Part shown: positions 15,413 to 18,714 of the stretch, piece after piece
Position numbering within the stretch: position 1 is the first letter of the stretch
Layout: each line of letters starts with the position of its first letter
NCBI GenBank assembly: GCA_022560215.1
Contig: JADFTO010000019.1
Coordinates: forward strand, 1 to 18,714
From: Pseudomonadota bacterium
Lineage (GTDB): Bacteria; Pseudomonadota; Alphaproteobacteria; Rhodospirillales; 2-02-FULL-58-16
Reading direction: 5' to 3'
DNA length: 18,714 bases
Made by a program: the position numbers and the translations under genes
The notes under the pieces: generated by a model
Databases searched by the model: none
Seen by the model: only the letters and a program-made list of their open reading frames with translations
Told to the model about the DNA's origin: nothing

Positions 15413-16741
15413 ATGCCCTATTTGCCCACAAATCCCTTGACCGCACGCCAAGGACCCGAACCCCGCCCGGGCGCCAATGGCGCGGCCGTGAAGTCATTCG
15501 CAGGGCGCGCTCTATTGCTCGCCATCATGGTCTTCGGCGGGCCTGCGGAAGCGCAGGACAACCTGCGGATCGCGGCGGTGGTCAATGACGACATCATATC
15601 GGCGTTCGACCTCATGAGCCGCCTTTCCCTGGTCGTGGCGGCCTCGGAGCTCAAGGACAGCTCCGAAGTGCGGCGGCACCTGGCGCCCCAGGTGTTGCGC
15701 AGCCTCATCGAAGACAAGCTCAAGCTGCAAGAGGCGAAACGGCTGCGGATCCGCGTCTCGCAAAAGGACATCGACCAGGCCCTGGACAGGATGGAAAAGC
15801 AGAACGGCATGCCCAAGGGGGGACTGGACACCTTTCTGAGAAGGAACGCCATCAACAAGCCCACCCTCATCGAACAGATCAAGGCCGAAATCGTCTGGAC
15901 CAAGACCGTAATCCGTAAATTCGGCCGCGGAGTCCGGGTCGGAGACGACGAAATCGACGAGAAACTGGCCGAAATCCGGAACAACAGGGGCAAGCCGGAA
16001 TACCTGGTGGCGGAAATCTTCCTTTCCTACGACGACGAGGGAGGCGAGGAGGAGGTCAGGACCCAAACCGAGCGCATGATCAAGCAGATTCGGGAAGGGG
16101 CCAGCTTTCCTGTTCTGGCGCGAAGTTTTTCCCACAGTTCCACCGCCACCGCCGGGGGAGACCTGGGTTGGATCAGACTGGGCCAGCTTGGCGGCGAACT
16201 CGACGCCGCCCTGGCGAAAATGCAGCCGGGAAAGATATCCCCGCCCATCCAGACCCAGACCGGGTATTACATTCTCGCATTGCGCAAGCGCCGGATCAGT
16301 TCGGTGGCGGGGGACGTCACCCTTTCCCTTCGCCAGCTCTACTTGCCATTGCCCCCGAACGCGGATGCCAAGGAGACCGCTTCACAGATGTCCCTGGCCA
16401 CGACCATGAGCGAGGTCGCCTACAATTGCGCCGACATGGAGACTCTGGCCCTGGAGACGAGCTCGCCGCTGTCGGGCGATCTCGGCAAGGTCAAGTTGAG
16501 CAAACTCCCCGATAACCTGAGGGGCGTCGTCGAGGACCTGCCAATCGGCAAGGCCAGCAAGCCCCAGCGCATGGAGAGCGGCGTCGTCGTCTTCATGGTC
16601 TGCGGGCGCGAGGGAGGGAAACCCGCCGCCGAGGAACGCGCGCAAATCAAAAGAATCCTGGAAAACGAACGCTTGACGAACGCGGCCCGCCGATACCTTC
16701 GCGACCTTCACCGCGCGGCCTTCGTGGATGTGAGAATATGA
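15413..16741 (+). CDS. surA: Periplasmic chaperone / peptidyl-prolyl isomerase SurA
   Basis: Up to 442 residues; it escorts unfolded outer-membrane proteins, including LptD, through the periplasm. The N-terminal chaperone domain (about 45-175) starts with RIAAVVNDDIISAFDLMSRL, the SurA N signature. One parvulin domain lies at about 195-293, with SFPVLARSFSHSSTATAGGD and GGDLGWIRLGQL motifs. A second parvulin-like part is much reduced, as in many alphaproteobacteria. The start is uncertain: ATG at 15413 has an AGGG at 15400-15403, but the signal peptide proper (VKSFAGRALLLAIMVFGG, AEAQ site) would begin at a GTG at 15488, making a 417-residue protein. The stop overlaps the pdxA start by four bases (ATGA). 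Confidence 0.9.
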   Translation: MPYLPTNPLTARQGPEPRPGANGAAVKSFAGRALLLAIMVFGGPAEAQDNLRIAAVVNDDIISAFDLMSRLSLVVAASELKDSSEVRRHLAPQVLRSLIEDKLKLQEAKRLRIRVSQKDIDQALDRMEKQNGMPKGGLDTFLRRNAINKPTLIEQIKAEIVWTKTVIRKFGRGVRVGDDEIDEKLAEIRNNRGKPEYLVAEIFLSYDDEGGEEEVRTQTERMIKQIREGASFPVLARSFSHSSTATAGGDLGWIRLGQLGGELDAALAKMQPGKISPPIQTQTGYYILALRKRRISSVAGDVTLSLRQLYLPLPPNADAKETASQMSLATTMSEVAYNCADMETLALETSSPLSGDLGKVKLSKLPDNLRGVVEDLPIGKASKPQRMESGVVVFMVCGREGGKPAAEERAQIKRILENERLTNAARRYLRDLHRAAFVDVRI

Positions 16742-17772
16742 CCCCTCCCCCCCCGCCGGGAGGCGCCGGCGCGCTCAAGCCGCTGGCCCTGACCATGGGG
16801 GAACCCGCCGGAATCGGCGGGGAAATCACCCTCAAGGCCTGGCTCGACCGGGACCAAGGCTTGCCCCCGTTCGTCGCTCTCGACGATCCGGCGCGGCTCG
16901 AGGCGCTGGCAGCACACCTCGGCCTGGAGGTGCCCGTCCGCCCCGTCGAAAACTTAGACGAAGCGGCATCGGTCTTCGCCGCCGCCCTGCCGGCGCTTCC
17001 CCGGCCGCTGGACGTGGAAGCGGTGCCCGGCAAGCCGGACACGGGAAACGCCGGCGCCGTCATCGGCTCCATCGAGGCCGCCGTCGCACTGGTCCGCGCA
17101 GGCCAAGCCCGCGCCGTCGTCACCAATCCCATCCACAAGGGGACCCTCTATGAAGCCGGGTTCGATTATCCCGGCCACACCGAGTTCCTGGCCAAGCTGG
17201 CGGGCATCACTACCCGGCCCGTCATGATGCTGGTCTCCGATGAGCTCAAGGTGGTGCCGGTCAGCGTTCACGAGAGCCTGGCGGCCGCCGTGCAAGGGCT
17301 GAAACTGGAAGACATCGTCACGACCGGGGAAATCACCGCCCTCGCCCTGCGCCGGGACTTCGCCATCGACCGGCCCAGGCTGGCGGTCGCCGGGCTCAAC
17401 CCCCACGCGGGCGAGGGCGGCGCCATGGGCCGGGAAGAACTGGACATCATCGAGCCAGCCATAGCCCGGCTCCGTGAAAGGAACGTGGACGCCTTCGGCC
17501 CGGTCTCCCCCGACGCCCTGTTCACCGCCGGCGCGCGGTCGCGCTACGACGCCGCGCTCTGCATGTACCACGACCAAGCCCTTATCCCCATCAAGGCCCT
17601 CGATTTCGACGGCGCCGTCAACGTCACCCTTGGGCTTCCCTTCGTCCGCGCCTCGCCCGATCACGGAACGGGGCTCGACATCGCGGGCCGCGGCCTGGCA
17701 AGCGCATCCAGCCTGATCGCCGCCATGAAACTGGCGGACCGGATGGCGAGTTTCCGTGACGCCGCCGCTTGA
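16738..17772 (+). CDS. pdxA: 4-hydroxythreonine-4-phosphate dehydrogenase PdxA
   Basis: A 344-residue enzyme that oxidises 4-phosphohydroxy-L-threonine with NAD(P)+; the product decarboxylates to 3-amino-2-oxopropyl phosphate, which PdxJ uses to make pyridoxine 5'-phosphate. Visible motifs are MGEPAGIGGEI (about 20-30), GHTEFLA (146-152), and metal-ligand histidines His178, His223 (NPHAGEGG) and His278 (MYHDQA); their spacing of 45 and 55 residues equals that of His166, His211 and His266 in E. coli PdxA. DHGTGLDIAG (308-317) closes the active site. A short proline-rich N-terminus precedes the family start. It overlaps surA by four bases and rsmA by 17, so it is translationally coupled. Confidence 0.95.
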   Translation: MTPPPPPGGAGALKPLALTMGEPAGIGGEITLKAWLDRDQGLPPFVALDDPARLEALAAHLGLEVPVRPVENLDEAASVFAAALPALPRPLDVEAVPGKPDTGNAGAVIGSIEAAVALVRAGQARAVVTNPIHKGTLYEAGFDYPGHTEFLAKLAGITTRPVMMLVSDELKVVPVSVHESLAAAVQGLKLEDIVTTGEITALALRRDFAIDRPRLAVAGLNPHAGEGGAMGREELDIIEPAIARLRERNVDAFGPVSPDALFTAGARSRYDAALCMYHDQALIPIKALDFDGAVNVTLGLPFVRASPDHGTGLDIAGRGLASASSLIAAMKLADRMASFRDAAA

Positions 17773-18607
17773 GGAACCGCTCGGCGAGGTGATCCGGCGC
17801 CACCGGATCGGCGCCCGGCGCGGCCTGGGCCAGCATTTCCTGCTCGACCTCAACCTCTGCCGCCGCATCGCCCGGGCCGCCGGGCCGCTGGCGGGCGTCA
17901 CCGTGATCGAGGTGGGACCGGGCCCGGGCGGCCTGACCCGGGCGCTGCTGGAGGGGGACGCGGCACGCGTGGTGGCGGTGGAACGGGACCGGCGCTGCAT
18001 CGCCGCCCTGGCCGAGCTCGCCGCCGCCCATCCGGGACGCCTGGACGTGATCGAGGGCGATGCCCTGGAGATAAACCTGGCCGAGGTCTCCGACCCGCCC
18101 AGGCGCATCGTCGCCAACCTGCCCTACAACATCGCCACGCCGCTGCTCATCGGCTGGCTGAAACGGATCGGCGATTTCCAATCCCTGACCTGCATGTTCC
18201 AGAAGGAGGTGGCCGACCGCCTGGCGGCCCGGCCCCGGAGCAAGGCCTACGGGCGGCTTTCCGTCATCACCCAGTGGTTGACCTGGGTCCGGCACGAATT
18301 CAACATCGACCGCCGCGCCTTCACCCCGCCGCCCAAGGTGGCGAGCTCGCTCGTCACCCTGACGACCAGGCCCGAGCCCCTGGCCCCGGCCGGCTGGGAC
18401 AGCCTTGAGGCGGTCGCCGCCGCCGCCTTCGGCCAGCGCCGCAAGATGTTGCGGAGCAGCCTGAAACCCCTCGGCCTCGACATCGACGGCCTGGGCCTGG
18501 ACCCGGCCGCCAGGGCGGAGGAACTGGACGTGGAGGACTTTTGCACCCTCGCCCGCGCCCTCGAAGCCACGCCCGGGCAACCGCGCCCTCATACCAAAGG
18601 GCGTTGA
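17756..18607 (+). CDS. rsmA: 16S rRNA (adenine1518-N6/adenine1519-N6)-dimethyltransferase RsmA (KsgA)
   Basis: A 283-residue SAM-dependent enzyme that dimethylates two adjacent adenines in the 3'-terminal hairpin of 16S rRNA, a late check on 30S assembly; loss gives kasugamycin resistance. The N-terminal RRGLGQHFLLD (21-31) binds SAM, VIEVGPGPGGLTRALL (50-65) is motif I, VVAVERD (72-78) motif II, IEGDAL (99-104) motif III and VANLPYNIATPLL (119-131) the NLPY catalytic motif IV. A C-terminal rRNA-binding domain follows (about 200-270). The start is a GTG inside the end of pdxA; the 17-base overlap fits coupling. The last residues lie in a hairpin that runs over the stop codon. Confidence 0.95.
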   Translation: MTPPLEEPLGEVIRRHRIGARRGLGQHFLLDLNLCRRIARAAGPLAGVTVIEVGPGPGGLTRALLEGDAARVVAVERDRRCIAALAELAAAHPGRLDVIEGDALEINLAEVSDPPRRIVANLPYNIATPLLIGWLKRIGDFQSLTCMFQKEVADRLAARPRSKAYGRLSVITQWLTWVRHEFNIDRRAFTPPPKVASSLVTLTTRPEPLAPAGWDSLEAVAAAAFGQRRKMLRSSLKPLGLDIDGLGLDPAARAEELDVEDFCTLARALEATPGQPRPHTKGR

Positions 18608-18628
18608 GCTTGACTCATCGCCCTTTGG
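18594..18628 (+). terminator. Hairpin spanning the rsmA stop codon
   Basis: CCAAAGGGCG (18594-18603) and CGCCCTTTGG (18619-18628) are perfect 10-base reverse complements; inside them TGAG (18605-18608) pairs with CTCA (18614-18617) around a 5-base loop, past one T-T mismatch. It begins inside the rsmA coding sequence. No T-run follows, so it is either a terminator of low U content, shared by a convergent gene to the right, or a 3'-end stabiliser. Confidence 0.6.
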
Positions 18629-18646
18629 CAAGCGCGACCGCGCGCC

Positions 18647-18679
18647 GGCGCTTATGCGCCGTGAGCCTGCGTGGCGCAT
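18647..18679. repeat. Overlapping alternative hairpins
   Basis: GGCGC/GCGCC (18647-18651, 18656-18660, loop TTAT) and, using the same bases, ATGCGCC/GGCGCAT (18654-18660, 18673-18679, loop 12) form two mutually exclusive stems. No gene is visible here. Confidence 0.4.
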
Positions 18680-18685
18680 GAACGC

Positions 18686-18712
18686 CCAGCGGTCCTTCTT
18701 AAGGGCCGCTGG
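18686..18712. other. Strong hairpin at the right edge of the window
   Basis: CCAGCGG (18686-18692) pairs with CCGCTGG (18706-18712), a T-G wobble follows, then CCTT/AAGG around a CTT loop: 12 pairs in 27 bases. The window ends two bases later, so whether a T-run or another repeat copy follows cannot be seen. It may be a terminator or part of a dispersed palindrome family. Confidence 0.5.
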
Positions 18713-18714
18713 TA

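Noticed and set aside
1..18714. CRISPR array, insertion sequence or phage attachment site
   Set aside because: No regularly spaced repeats, no transposase-like frame, no integrase and no tRNA were seen on either strand.

Overview
The window is GC-rich, densely coded bacterial chromosome. The order lptF-lptG-lptD-surA-pdxA-rsmA, an FnrL-type oxygen regulator and an outer-membrane biogenesis set together point to an alphaproteobacterium, probably Rhodospirillales-like; the order is an inference from gene order and protein style, not from a marker search.

Left part (1-6250): a leftward polytopic membrane protein of the lysylphosphatidylglycerol-synthase transmembrane/YbhN family (205-1167) is divergent from a rightward group. 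That group holds a two-domain Memo-AMMECR1 fusion (1418-2893), a small proline-rich exported protein (2920-3216), a CysQ-type bisphosphate nucleotidase (3350-4123) and, behind a good intrinsic terminator (4326-4358), the tRNA t6A enzyme TsaC/Sua5 (4396-5334). A convergent FNR-type regulator (5349-6122) carries the four cysteines of an oxygen-labile Fe-S cluster.

Middle (6235-10972): an FNR-like box (6235-6248) lies between the regulator and a divergent GNAT-like protein (6347-6826). Next come an FAD-linked 2-hydroxyacid dehydrogenase (6912-8318) and a leftward, accessory-looking surface-glycan pair: a SAM methyltransferase-like protein (8392-9177) and an O-antigen ligase/polymerase-type membrane protein (9306-10577). 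Between the ligase and lptF lies a decayed fragment of a caspase-family (peptidase C14) gene. It keeps the catalytic-cysteine motif but has lost its N-terminus, carries a frameshift and ends early.

Right part (10973-18607): a tight rightward operon builds and services the outer membrane. LptF and LptG are the inner-membrane permease pair of the LPS exporter, LptD is the outer-membrane LPS translocon and SurA is the periplasmic chaperone for outer-membrane proteins such as LptD. PdxA (vitamin B6 synthesis) and RsmA (16S rRNA dimethylation) follow by start/stop overlap. Three successive hairpins close the window.

I see no CRISPR array, insertion sequence, tRNA or rRNA. The window is mostly ordinary core genome. 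The observations most worth a second look are the caspase remnant, the FNR box with its start-site consequence, the 9-bp tandem repeat abutting the Memo-AMMECR1 start codon, and the fusion itself without a radical-SAM partner nearby.
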